Below are positions 36,934-43,635 of a DNA stretch of 64,000 nucleotides, piece by piece. Below the pieces are notes generated by a model. It saw only the letters and a program-made list of their open reading frames with translations. It did not search any database and had not been told where the DNA came from. The DNA comes from Ochrobactrum chromiisoli (GTDB taxonomy: Bacteria > Pseudomonadota > Alphaproteobacteria > Rhizobiales > Rhizobiaceae). The DNA is taken from the NCBI RefSeq assembly GCF_026241335.1, contig NZ_JAPHAV010000002.1, forward strand, positions 186,001-250,000, written 5' to 3'. Made by a program: the position numbers and the translations under genes. Position 1 is the stretch's first letter. Each line of letters opens with the position of its first letter.

Positions 36934-37318
36934 TGCTTGCCTCCTTTGCGCGCAAGATGGCGATCAGAAGGGCGATGGAGGGGACTGGAGACCAAGATGC
37001 CTTTCCGCCAACGAACGATGCTCGCCACTGGCATTTTCCTTCAAACGCAATCCGCGCCAAATAAGGCCTTTCATTCGGCAACACCCTCTCAGCCAGTGCG
37101 ATACATGCGTCTATAGAGGCGGTAACTTCCGGGATAGGGTTGCAGCATGGATCCCCGTCTATTTCGAAAAGCAAATCATCATCGCACCAATCTGGGTCAA
37201 TTCTGACGTTAGTTGCACCTTCGGAGTTTTTGCCGCCGTATTGGAATAGGATGCAAATCTCCGCATCCACTTCCCTATCAGGCCCGTCCAGCTTGGATAG
37301 TCTGTCAATGAGGGTCAT
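36923..37318 (-). CDS. Hypothetical phage protein, ABA-sandwich-like
   Basis: 131 residues: LIDRLSKLDGPDREVDAEIC at the N-terminus, ASIDACIALAERVLPNERPY in the middle and PSIALLIAILRAKEA at the end. This order (short acidic start, ALAERVLP, C-terminal ALLxAxLRA) is that of a phage ABA-sandwich family of unknown function. ATGA overlap with the upstream gene. Confidence 0.6.
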   Translation of the reverse strand: MTLIDRLSKLDGPDREVDAEICILFQYGGKNSEGATNVRIDPDWCDDDLLFEIDGDPCCNPIPEVTASIDACIALAERVLPNERPYLARIAFEGKCQWRASFVGGKASWSPVPSIALLIAILRAKEASNDQ

Positions 37319-38202
37319 GGGCGATCCACCAAGGCGGCGCGTACTTTGCGGTTGGCCTTAGCGTATGGACTTCCCGCAGACCCACGTTCGATTTTACGAA
37401 GCGCTTTCATGTCAAATTCCGAGAGGTTCATGGCTTTGACAGCTTGGCGCGTGACGCCAAGTTCAGACAATGCATCATGCGCAATCGTTGGTTCATCGTG
37501 AAGATTGACAATGTTGCAGCAGGCCAACACATAGCCATGTTCGAAAGCGATCTTTTCTGCCGCCGCTAGTTGGGTTTCGAGGGCTTGACGATCGTAATTG
37601 TCATTTGACCGCGCCGTATTGATCGCATCGGCAACAGCTTCGTGCGTATCAATTTCAATCCCAATAGCTTCGCAGAAACGTACCCATTCGCCGGACTGCT
37701 GAACGCGTTCTTCCTCCAACTCCTTCACCCGCGCAGTCAACGCCGCGTTGTCGGCTTCGAGAGTTGATTGCTTGACGATTTGCGTTTCTTGGTCAGCTGT
37801 AACACGTTCGAGAAATTCAATCCTCGCATCCTTAGACGCATTGATGGCCTCGGCCTGCGAGCGGGTGACGAGTTCGCGAAGTTCGTAAGGAATGCCAGCT
37901 TCATCTTTTCCGTTTGCTCTGATGAATGACAATTCACTAGGCAAGCGAGGATTACGCCATTGATGATTGCCGGTCTGAAGCAAGCAACGCATTTGCGTTT
38001 CAACCGTATCCAACCCTTCGACCGGCGCGGCGTGGCGGGTGTTCCAAGCGGCCTCAAATCCAAGCCATGCGGTATCAGTGTCAGGGTCCATGAACTTTGA
38101 AAACTGACCGTTAATATGGACAGGGCTTAGGTTCCAATTGGCGTGATGCTGTCTTGTCCATTTGATGAACGAGGCAAGGCAAGGCTTCAATTCATTCGCC
38201 AT
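37315..38202 (-). CDS. Hypothetical prophage coiled-coil protein (295 aa)
   Basis: A central coiled coil (about residues 110-230; ARIEFLERVTADQETQIVKQ and LEADNAALTARVKELEEERV). The N-terminal part has TDTAWLGFEAAWNTRHA, frequent in rhizobial phage proteins. No catalytic motif. Role unknown. Confidence 0.6.
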   Translation of the reverse strand: MANELKPCLASFIKWTRQHHANWNLSPVHINGQFSKFMDPDTDTAWLGFEAAWNTRHAAPVEGLDTVETQMRCLLQTGNHQWRNPRLPSELSFIRANGKDEAGIPYELRELVTRSQAEAINASKDARIEFLERVTADQETQIVKQSTLEADNAALTARVKELEEERVQQSGEWVRFCEAIGIEIDTHEAVADAINTARSNDNYDRQALETQLAAAEKIAFEHGYVLACCNIVNLHDEPTIAHDALSELGVTRQAVKAMNLSEFDMKALRKIERGSAGSPYAKANRKVRAALVDRP

Positions 38203-38437
38203 GGTTGATGCCTCCTACGAGTTTGAATACGGGAAAAGCACTTGCGGACAGACATTCGAAATCAACACGATTGTCGTCAGGAATTGCGATCAGATGGTTG
38301 TCTCCGCACTCGGAAGCAGTCCAGATTGTTCCTGCTAATGCTTTTTTCCATGATCGGAACATATTAAGATGTTGCTGATTTCCGTGCTCGAGTTCAGCGT
38401 TGAATATAAGGCGGTCGCCCACTCGGAGATCACGCAT
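38192..38437 (-). CDS. Hypothetical prophage protein (81 aa)
   Basis: MRDLRVGDRLIFNAELEHGN and a beta-rich remainder (GTIWTASECGDNHLIAIPDD). AGGAGG five bases before the ATG at 38437 decides the start. Overlaps the next gene by 11 bases. Confidence 0.55.
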   Translation of the reverse strand: MRDLRVGDRLIFNAELEHGNQQHLNMFRSWKKALAGTIWTASECGDNHLIAIPDDNRVDFECLSASAFPVFKLVGGINHGE

Positions 38438-38780
38438 CGTTGCCTCCTGTCGGGCGGGTGGATACGCGCTCGATCTTATAATCGCAGTAGCGTTCAACGC
38501 TGTTGAACCATAAGTCTTCGGAAGGTGAATATCCTTCTTCGTCAACATCGTCTGGTCGCTCAATCACGTTGCATTCTACAGCGCGAGCAACGACCGTTTT
38601 ACCTTGAACAACCATGATCCCATCGGTATCAAAAGACCATTCGCCATCATTGTAGCTGCCCTTTCGGTACTCCGAGAGAACTTGCTCGGCGCACTTTATG
38701 GCTTCATCAATGGTCCTGAATTTACCGACTACGCAATCGCCAAAATGTCCGGGGTCTTTTACCTTAAATATCTTTCTCAT
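38430..38780 (-). CDS. Hypothetical prophage protein (116 aa)
   Basis: MRKIFKVKDPGHFGDCVVGK, FRTIDEAIKCAEQVL and an acidic C-terminal half. GGAGG upstream. No known domain recognised. Confidence 0.55.
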   Translation of the reverse strand: MRKIFKVKDPGHFGDCVVGKFRTIDEAIKCAEQVLSEYRKGSYNDGEWSFDTDGIMVVQGKTVVARAVECNVIERPDDVDEEGYSPSEDLWFNSVERYCDYKIERVSTRPTGGNDA

Positions 38781-39553
38781 CCCGCCACCTCCGGTGAGGC
38801 TGGGAGGCGGTCAAGCCGTTCGATCTCAGCAAGTATCAAAGCACCTGCTTTTACGAGATTGCGGCGTGGGCTTGTTGACTTGAGCCATCGAAGCGACCAT
38901 GGGAATATTTCTATTACAGCTTCTTTGTTCCATGCTGCGGCTAGAAGTGCATAACAGGCTGCGGATTGCGCTATTTCTCCCGATGACCACTTATCGTCAT
39001 GCTCTGGTGTCCAGCCTTCTGCCTCGACCTGACGGCGGCGTTCGGCCAAAACGTCACGCGCTGCGGCTGATTGCTCCGCTACAGTCTGAGACGAGAGGGC
39101 GCGTTCGGCATCCATGCGGCGATAATGTCGGTCTTGAAACCACTTACTGACGGCATCAAAATACGCCTGCCGATCAGCCTCGCTATTTGTTTGGAATGCT
39201 TGAAACCGCAATTTATCAATCGCTAATTCTTCTTCCTCCAACGCCTGCGCACGCGGGGATGGGGCAACCGCTTCCATTTCGGAAGTAGTTGGAATTTCGA
39301 TTGCGGACAGATAGCTGACGATTGCATCTTCCAGCATTTCTCGGTCGGCATCGCTTGGTGTGTAATCACCGTTATCGCCGCGCCACTCATAGCCCTGCAC
39401 GTAATCATATATGCCTTGAGCATCAACCTTCGCCCCCGTAAGGAAAGGCAGGGCGGCTGTGAGGGCGGTTTCAACCTGTTGAGGATCAACATGCTCAGCC
39501 GCAGGTCCCCAGTATTTGGACATAAAAGCCTTCGTTGCTTCACTTACCAACAT
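38777..39553 (-). CDS. Hypothetical phage protein with DVLAERRRQVEAEGW-type domain
   Basis: 258 residues. The C-terminal third (AARDVLAERRRQVEAEGWTP, EHDDKWSSGEIAQSAACYAL) is a widespread phage module of unknown function, seen in many temperate phages. The N-terminus is helical and acidic. Four-base overlap with the following gene. Confidence 0.6.
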   Translation of the reverse strand: MLVSEATKAFMSKYWGPAAEHVDPQQVETALTAALPFLTGAKVDAQGIYDYVQGYEWRGDNGDYTPSDADREMLEDAIVSYLSAIEIPTTSEMEAVAPSPRAQALEEEELAIDKLRFQAFQTNSEADRQAYFDAVSKWFQDRHYRRMDAERALSSQTVAEQSAAARDVLAERRRQVEAEGWTPEHDDKWSSGEIAQSAACYALLAAAWNKEAVIEIFPWSLRWLKSTSPRRNLVKAGALILAEIERLDRLPASPEVAG

Positions 39554-39725
39554 AACTCACCTCATCACCAACGACGACGGCCCGACCTGTTGCCGCCAGA
39601 CGGCGAGCAACGGGCAGGGGAATTCCAGCGGTTCCAAGGGATATGCGCTGCGGGCCTAGCCGCAACGCGTTGAGATAAGCAGAGTCAATACTGCTGCCCT
39701 GTCTGTCTTGGCCGCGGCTGTCCAT
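39540..39725 (-). CDS. Small hypothetical prophage protein (61 aa)
   Basis: Contains AYLNALRLGPQRISLGTAGI and PVARRLAATGRAVVVGDEV. Its ATG overlaps the stop of the upstream gene (TAATG). No family known. Confidence 0.45.
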   Translation of the reverse strand: MDSRGQDRQGSSIDSAYLNALRLGPQRISLGTAGIPLPVARRLAATGRAVVVGDEVSYVGK

Positions 39726-39958
39726 TATGCCGCCCTCCGTTTGAAAGGACGGCGATTGTCGTTGGCCGGCCGGATGCGGCGCATACGGATCTTCTCGCCC
39801 GTTTTACGCGACACGTCGTAGGCAATGTCTTTGATCTTTGCGGCAGTCGCCGGGTCGCTCACGCGATACCAACGGGCAATCGACAGGATTGATGCTGCAG
39901 TCGTGCCCTGAGCAATGAATTCGTCGGTGGTAAGGATGTGCGTCTGTCTGTTAGACAT
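39725..39958 (-). CDS. Small basic prophage protein (77 aa), PANDN motif
   Basis: Starts MSNRQTHILTTDEFIAQGTT and ends MRRIRPANDNRRPFKRRAA, a basic disordered tail with the PANDN motif shared with other proteins of this prophage. Preceded by the recurrent ACACGAGGAG leader (39968-39977, minus strand). Confidence 0.55.
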   Translation of the reverse strand: MSNRQTHILTTDEFIAQGTTAASILSIARWYRVSDPATAAKIKDIAYDVSRKTGEKIRMRRIRPANDNRRPFKRRAA

Positions 39959-40077
39959 GAATAAGTGCTCCTCGTGTGGTTTTGGTAAGCGTGACGACCC
40001 GTGGCGTGAAAACGCTCGGATCGTCGATGGCTGGGAACTCTGGGGCGCTACTCCCCGTCGCTATCTTTCGCGATAAA

Positions 40078-40302
40078 TCATGTAACACCCAGCCCCACTG
40101 CACCAACGGTCACAAAGAGACCGATGATAACAGTTATCTCAACGGCTTCGCGCGCTGCGTATCTTATCCAAGGCATCGGTTTAGCGTGCTTTTTGGCGCG
40201 GTGATCCGGGCGTCGCATTGGCTCATCGCTGCAAGCGCGATGCACTTCGGTGTCGAGGTCTGGCTCCATGTCGGCGAGCATTTCCAGTAGTGCCCTGTTC
40301 AT
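40078..40302 (-). CDS. Small single-TM prophage protein (74 aa)
   Basis: Acidic N-terminus, then a basic PDHRAKKHAKPMPW and a C-terminal hydrophobic helix AVEITVIIGLFVTVGAVGLG. GGAG lies upstream of the ATG. Membrane role unknown. Confidence 0.5.
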   Translation of the reverse strand: MNRALLEMLADMEPDLDTEVHRACSDEPMRRPDHRAKKHAKPMPWIRYAAREAVEITVIIGLFVTVGAVGLGVT

Positions 40303-40616
40303 GCTGCGCTCCTTTGCGGTTCGACATTGTCGTTCGCGACGGGCGCAAGGCGATAGTAGCCATTTGGCTCAACACCGCGCTGACGTTTTGGAATCGTCCA
40401 GCCGTAAGCGGGTAGAGTCTTGCGGAGATAATGAATCTGGACCAGTACAGTCTGATGCGCGTTCTCAGGCCCGCCGTTCGGGTCAAGCTGGTAAACATTG
40501 TCAACTAGATCGTTGATGAACATGCGGCGAGGATGAACGGAAGCAAGGGCTTCCACGATGGCGCGCTGTCCTCTTGGCAGAGGCGCGTCCTGTAGATCAA
40601 TGGATGGGCTGGACAT
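40299..40616 (-). CDS. Winged-helix DNA-binding-like prophage protein (105 aa)
   Basis: PRGQRAIVEALASVHPRRMF, INDLVDNVYQLDPNGGPENA, VLVQIHYLRKTLPAYGW and a wing-like GVEPNGYYRLAP: the layout of an OmpR/transcriptional-C-type winged helix. AGGAGG lies upstream of the ATG at 40616. Ends with the ANDN motif. Possible regulator of the leftward operon. Confidence 0.55.
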   Translation of the reverse strand: MSSPSIDLQDAPLPRGQRAIVEALASVHPRRMFINDLVDNVYQLDPNGGPENAHQTVLVQIHYLRKTLPAYGWTIPKRQRGVEPNGYYRLAPVANDNVEPQRSAA

Positions 40617-40617
40617 A

Positions 40618-40908
40618 TTACGCAGCCTCCTGCACCAAAGCGGATTCATTGCTCGACGCTTGTTCAATAGGGCCAGCTGTTGCACCGCTTGTCTGGAAGA
40701 CTTCGTAAACTTCGCCGGGGCAGAGCTTGGCTAGACGTGTTGCCTCCGCCAGTGCTTGCTCAAACGACCCGTGTTCGTACGGTAGGGTGGTGGCCACGCT
40801 CACGCGTCCGGTGTGTTTGCCGCGGCGGAATACAAAGAATCCGCCGCCGATTACTTCGTTCTTGCGAGGTGCTGGCGATCTTCTTCTTCTCGGTGAAACT
40901 GTAGTCAT
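40618..40908 (-). CDS. Hypothetical prophage protein (96 aa), first leftward gene
   Basis: Basic N-terminus (RRRRSPAPRKN), then GGGFFVFRRGKHTGRVSVAT and EQALAEATRLAKLCPGEVYE. The GCACGAGGAG leader (40917-40926, minus strand) precedes it. It is the first gene of the leftward transcript from the operator region. Confidence 0.55.
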   Translation of the reverse strand: MTTVSPRRRRSPAPRKNEVIGGGFFVFRRGKHTGRVSVATTLPYEHGSFEQALAEATRLAKLCPGEVYEVFQTSGATAGPIEQASSNESALVQEAA

Positions 40909-40983
40909 AATTGGTACTCCTCGTGCAGTGGTTGGGTCAGCGGATCGGCCGTTAGGCGGGGCTTCTTCGTGCTGTTGGATTTA

Positions 40984-41012
40984 CGTATACGATAAACGTA
41001 TTTAGCTGTCAA
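40984..41012 (-). promoter_or_regulatory. Leftward early promoter (PL-like)
   Basis: Minus strand TTGACA (complement of 41007-41012), 17-base spacer, TATACG (complement of 40984-40989). The operator at 40987-41001 covers the spacer and half of the -10. Confidence 0.7.
40987..41001. promoter_or_regulatory. Repressor operator OL1
   Basis: ATACG-ATAAA-CGTAT, perfect 5-bp arms around a 5-base spacer. Confidence 0.75.
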
Positions 41013-41019
41013 ATTAAAA

Positions 41020-41034
41020 ATACGAAAAGCGTAT
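41020..41034. promoter_or_regulatory. Repressor operator OL2
   Basis: ATACG-AAAAG-CGTAT, 33 bp from OL1 and identical to OR1 at 41721-41735. Confidence 0.75.
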
Positions 41035-41045
41035 ATGACATAGAT

Positions 41046-41060
41046 ATACGATTATGCGAT
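41046..41060. promoter_or_regulatory. Degenerate operator at the repressor promoter
   Basis: ATACG-ATTAT-GCGAT keeps only one good half-site. It lies 10 bases before the repressor ATG, where it could give autoregulation. Confidence 0.4.
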
Positions 41061-41069
41061 AAGCTGTGT

Positions 41070-41657
41070 ATGGAAACGGATGTGATAAAATGGTTTGCTG
41101 AAGCGCTTGAAGTTTGCGGGTTAACGCAAGAGCAAGTTGCTAAAGAGTTGGGCTTAAATCGGCAGCCAGCGATCAGTGAAATCCTCAAGGGGAAGCGCCA
41201 GCTCAAAGCCAATGAAATGGTCACTATGAGCAGGCTAAGCGGAATGCCTATGCCGGATCGCAGCACAAAAATACCAGTGCTGGGGTATGTTGGAGCAGGG
41301 GCTGAAGTCTATCCGATCGACGATGGCGACCCGCTATACGATGTGACTATTAGCAGCGCTCTACCCAAAGATACTGTTGGGGCCATTATCCGCGGCGATA
41401 GTATGTATCCGATTTTTGAGGATGGCGATTTGGTCGCTTACTCCGGTATCGAGATGCTGCCTGAAGATGCCCTAGGGAAAACTTGCATGGTGGAGTTGCA
41501 AGACGGACGAGTTCTTATAAAAACCGTACGACGTGGTGCAGTTCCTGGTCTTTACACTCTAACTAGCACAAACGCCCCAGACATTGAAGATGTGGAAATT
41601 GTCTGGGCCAGGAAGTTTATTATGCGAATGCCGAGGGAGTTTTGGCGATCGCTATAA
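41070..41657 (+). CDS. Prophage CI-like repressor, HTH plus S24 (LexA-like) peptidase
   Basis: 195 residues. HTH (~16-45): EVCGLTQEQVAKELGLNRQP then AISEILKGKRQL. The S24 domain has the nucleophile Ser in IIRGDSMYPIF (~114) and the base Lys in RVLIKTVRRG (~152); AG in GYVGAGAEVYP is a plausible self-cleavage site. It should hold the ATACG/CGTAT operators and be cleaved during the RecA/SOS response. No Shine-Dalgarno precedes the ATG, so the message may be leaderless, as for lambda cI. Confidence 0.88.
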   Translation: METDVIKWFAEALEVCGLTQEQVAKELGLNRQPAISEILKGKRQLKANEMVTMSRLSGMPMPDRSTKIPVLGYVGAGAEVYPIDDGDPLYDVTISSALPKDTVGAIIRGDSMYPIFEDGDLVAYSGIEMLPEDALGKTCMVELQDGRVLIKTVRRGAVPGLYTLTSTNAPDIEDVEIVWARKFIMRMPREFWRSL

Positions 41658-41671
41658 TACGATTATCGTTT
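41657..41671. promoter_or_regulatory. Degenerate operator overlapping the repressor stop
   Basis: ATACG-ATTAT-CGTTT, one perfect and one imperfect arm. Confidence 0.35.
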
Positions 41672-41678
41672 GAATTTT

Positions 41679-41703
41679 AAAGGTCGCGTGAGCGGCCTTT
41701 TTT
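41679..41703 (+). terminator. Terminator of the repressor gene
   Basis: Stem aaaggtcgc / gcggccttt (one G-T pair), loop gtga, then tttta. Confidence 0.75.
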
Positions 41704-41720
41704 ATTGCCGAAAATTGGAA

Positions 41721-41735
41721 ATACGAAAAGCGTAT
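41721..41735. promoter_or_regulatory. Repressor operator OR1
   Basis: ATACG-AAAAG-CGTAT, 9 bases upstream of the rightward -35. Confidence 0.78.
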
Positions 41736-41744
41736 TAATACTCG

Positions 41745-41773
41745 TTGACATAAATACGAATCGCGTATATATT
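41745..41773 (+). promoter_or_regulatory. Rightward early promoter (PR-like)
   Basis: Consensus TTGACA (41745-41750), 17-base spacer, TATATT (41768-41773). The OR2 operator fills most of the spacer and touches the -10. Drives the rightward early genes starting at 42222. Confidence 0.82.
41754..41768. promoter_or_regulatory. Repressor operator OR2
   Basis: ATACG-AATCG-CGTAT, 33 bp from OR1, inside the rightward promoter. Confidence 0.78.
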
Positions 41774-42221
41774 CCAATCATCAACCGGCGCACCAGACGT
41801 TGGAAACACAAAATAGCAGGCAACAAAATGAACATCCTCCCACGGATTTTCGCCCTGAATAGATAGAACCAGATTTGAGGAGAAGCGCCATGATGAACAT
41901 AGCCGAAAGAAGCCGCATCGCTTCCGCGCCGCAAGGGCCATAGAATTAACAGGGACACTGGTCGCATAACAGCGGCTGGTGCTTTTGGCGTGGCCAGAAT
42001 TCGGTCGCCACCCATTCTGATGGCGCCGCATCGAAAACTTTGAAGGCGGAGTTTAAGAGCCGGCACCACCCGCTGCTCGCTCCGCCTCGTAATCCCAGCG
42101 CTTACACGAGGAGAGCCTAAGCTACTTCTACACGCTGGTTTCCTTCGCAGGTACCACCCCGCGCGAGAAGACAAATGGCTTCGCCAATGCCTTTTGTCAA
42201 TACCAACCAACACGAGGAGCT
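41774..42221 (+). other. Long untranslated leader of the rightward early transcript
   Basis: About 450 bases follow PR without a credible gene. It has a 17-codon frame (41891-41944) behind a perfect gaggag ribosome site, an 8-bp inverted repeat (aggcggag 42044-42051 / ctccgcct 42080-42087) and an orphan ACACGAGGAG leader (42104-42113) with no start codon after it. It may be a regulatory leader or the remains of a deleted cro-like gene. Confidence 0.4.
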
Positions 42222-42536
42222 ATGAATCAACCACAGCTACAAGGCAGACCTGTCTTGCAGGCGGAGGCGCGAAGCCACCGTAATGCAGGAAAGGCATATA
42301 GCAAAATTGCATCGATTATGGGTTTAACCAAAGGGCACGTCTGGTCACTACTAGCTGAACGCGCACCGCAGTCTAAGCCTCCTGAGCCGAGCGCAGGCGT
42401 TGTTGTTAAACGACGCACCAATCGAGGCTCATGCTCATCTACGTGTCGCGATGTCTTCATTGCGATGCCGCGTATTACAGTTCTGGACGGCCCGTTTATC
42501 GGCTCTGCTGCATTGAATGGCGCCACGGTCCACTAG
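42222..42536 (+). CDS. HTH-containing prophage protein, possibly frameshifted
   Basis: 104 residues as read. Residues ~15-48 (AEARSHRNAGKAYSKIASIM, GLTKGHVWSLL) form a recombinase-like HTH found in small phage regulators. After about residue 63 the sequence loses similarity to anything expected. The +2 frame from 42410 instead reads RCLHCDAAYYSSGRPVYRLC, like the zinc motif that often follows such HTHs. Either the gene is frameshifted or the resemblance is chance. Behind an ACACGAGGAG leader. Confidence 0.6.
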   Translation: MNQPQLQGRPVLQAEARSHRNAGKAYSKIASIMGLTKGHVWSLLAERAPQSKPPEPSAGVVVKRRTNRGSCSSTCRDVFIAMPRITVLDGPFIGSAALNGATVH

Positions 42537-42617
42537 CCTTAAAGGCACGACGGCCTCTCGATACCGCTGGTGCGGTTGGGACGGCCACAGATCAACCTCC
42601 TGACAGGAGGAATATCA

Positions 42618-42821
42618 ATGAAATCTCATAACTTGCGTGAGCTCCACAAGGCTTACCAAACCAAATTCACGCGGACTGGTGAGCGGGACACGGCAAACCG
42701 CAAGCCTTATCGAACAGCTGCGCAGAAGCTGCATGCCCGCGACACTGCCGTCCTCAAAGTCGGTCGGTATGTTTCTAACGCACCTGTGTCCTTCAGCAGA
42801 ACGAAGCGAGGTGCAGCGTGA
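42618..42821 (+). CDS. Small basic prophage protein (67 aa)
   Basis: MKSHNLRELHKAYQTKFTRT, rich in Lys/Arg/Thr, no known domain. AGGAGG lies seven bases before the ATG at 42618. GTGA overlap with the next gene. Confidence 0.55.
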   Translation: MKSHNLRELHKAYQTKFTRTGERDTANRKPYRTAAQKLHARDTAVLKVGRYVSNAPVSFSRTKRGAA

Positions 42822-43123
42822 CTTGCGACTGCGGCGACTGCTGGGATCTGCCCGGATCAATTGTGACCCACAAGCTTACAGGTTGGAAGGGCATCATCAT
42901 CGGCGATCGAGATGGCTGCATGTTCCTCACGGTGCGGTTCTGGATACCAGGCACAGGCCTTGGAACGATCGAAGTTTCTCGCTTCGAGGTTGAGCCACCG
43001 GCCGATGATGGCGACGGCGGTGGCGGATCTGAGGTCGAAACTGAAGAAGACAATGTCATTCCGGTCGATTTCACCAAGGGCGTGAGGCTGACCAAAAACA
43101 CCAAAACACGAGGAGTAGCTTGA
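42818..43123 (+). CDS. Hypothetical prophage protein (101 aa)
   Basis: GTG start overlapping the upstream stop. Begins with a Cys cluster (TCDCGDCWDLPG), then HKLTGWKGIIIGDRDGCMFL and an acidic/glycine-rich linker. The cysteines could bind metal. Function unknown. Confidence 0.5.
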   Translation: MTCDCGDCWDLPGSIVTHKLTGWKGIIIGDRDGCMFLTVRFWIPGTGLGTIEVSRFEVEPPADDGDGGGGSEVETEEDNVIPVDFTKGVRLTKNTKTRGVA

Positions 43124-43272
43124 TGGCGCCCTTCAAAGACTACGTCGTCGAAGAGGATCGCATCTTGCCCAGCGAAAGTACGCTGGGCCTTGGTGATCGC
43201 TTCGTCCAAGGGCTGTTAGTTGTTGCAGCATTAGCTCTGGCCATCGGCTTTTACTCATGGGTGCTGTCGTGA
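43123..43272 (+). CDS. Tiny single-TM protein 1 (49 aa)
   Basis: MAPFKDYVVEEDRILPSEST then a TM helix FVQGLLVVAALALAIGFYSW. Its ATG overlaps the previous stop (TGATG) and it follows an ACACGAGGAG leader. First of four chained membrane miniproteins. Confidence 0.6.
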   Translation: MAPFKDYVVEEDRILPSESTLGLGDRFVQGLLVVAALALAIGFYSWVLS

Positions 43273-43430
43273 ACGCCCTCATGCCAGTCGGTAATGGCAC
43301 CGGGAAGATTGCACGTTCGCTGGCTCTGACCGGTTTTACGCTCGGGATCTTGCTGATTGTGGCAGGCTTCATTTTCTGGAACGCAGTGCTGCCGTTCTAC
43401 GGCTTGCTTTATTTGTGGGGTGGCGAATGA
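43269..43430 (+). CDS. Tiny membrane protein 2 (53 aa)
   Basis: GTG start overlapping the stop of protein 1 (GTGA). Hydrophobic core SLALTGFTLGILLIVAGFIF, then WNAVLPFYGLLYLWGGE. Could cross the membrane once or twice. Confidence 0.5.
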   Translation: MNALMPVGNGTGKIARSLALTGFTLGILLIVAGFIFWNAVLPFYGLLYLWGGE

Positions 43431-43528
43431 CCTACCCACGGTTCCCCACGCTGGCAACTTCTGCGCCAGTCTGGCTGATCGGATCGCTCATTCTGTTGGC
43501 CATGATGATCGGATTGAGGCTCGCATGA
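43427..43528 (+). CDS. Tiny membrane protein 3 (33 aa)
   Basis: ATGA overlap with protein 2. MTYPRFPTLATSAPVWLIGS followed by LILLAMMIGLRLA, a single TM helix. Small, but the unbroken overlap chain supports translation. Confidence 0.45.
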   Translation: MTYPRFPTLATSAPVWLIGSLILLAMMIGLRLA

Positions 43529-43635
43529 CCGCATTGGCTCTAATCGGCGGCCTGGTCTTGTGCGGCATCATTGCGGTCGGCGTTGCTCAGATCATCATCA
43601 AAACCACCACCAAACCAACCACGAGGAGAAGATAA
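43525..43635 (+). CDS. Tiny membrane protein 4 (36 aa)
   Basis: ATGA overlap with protein 3. TM helix ALALIGGLVLCGIIAVGVAQ, then a basic tail KTTTKPTTRRR. The region coding the tail doubles as the CACGAGGAG ribosome site of the SPFH gene, whose ATG overlaps this stop (TAATG). Confidence 0.5.
   Translation: MTALALIGGLVLCGIIAVGVAQIIIKTTTKPTTRRR

Noticed and set aside
41677-42213. 178-residue minus-strand open frame after the repressor terminator
   Set aside because: It opposes the strong PR promoter, overlaps both OR operators, lacks a good ribosome site and shows no domain-like composition.
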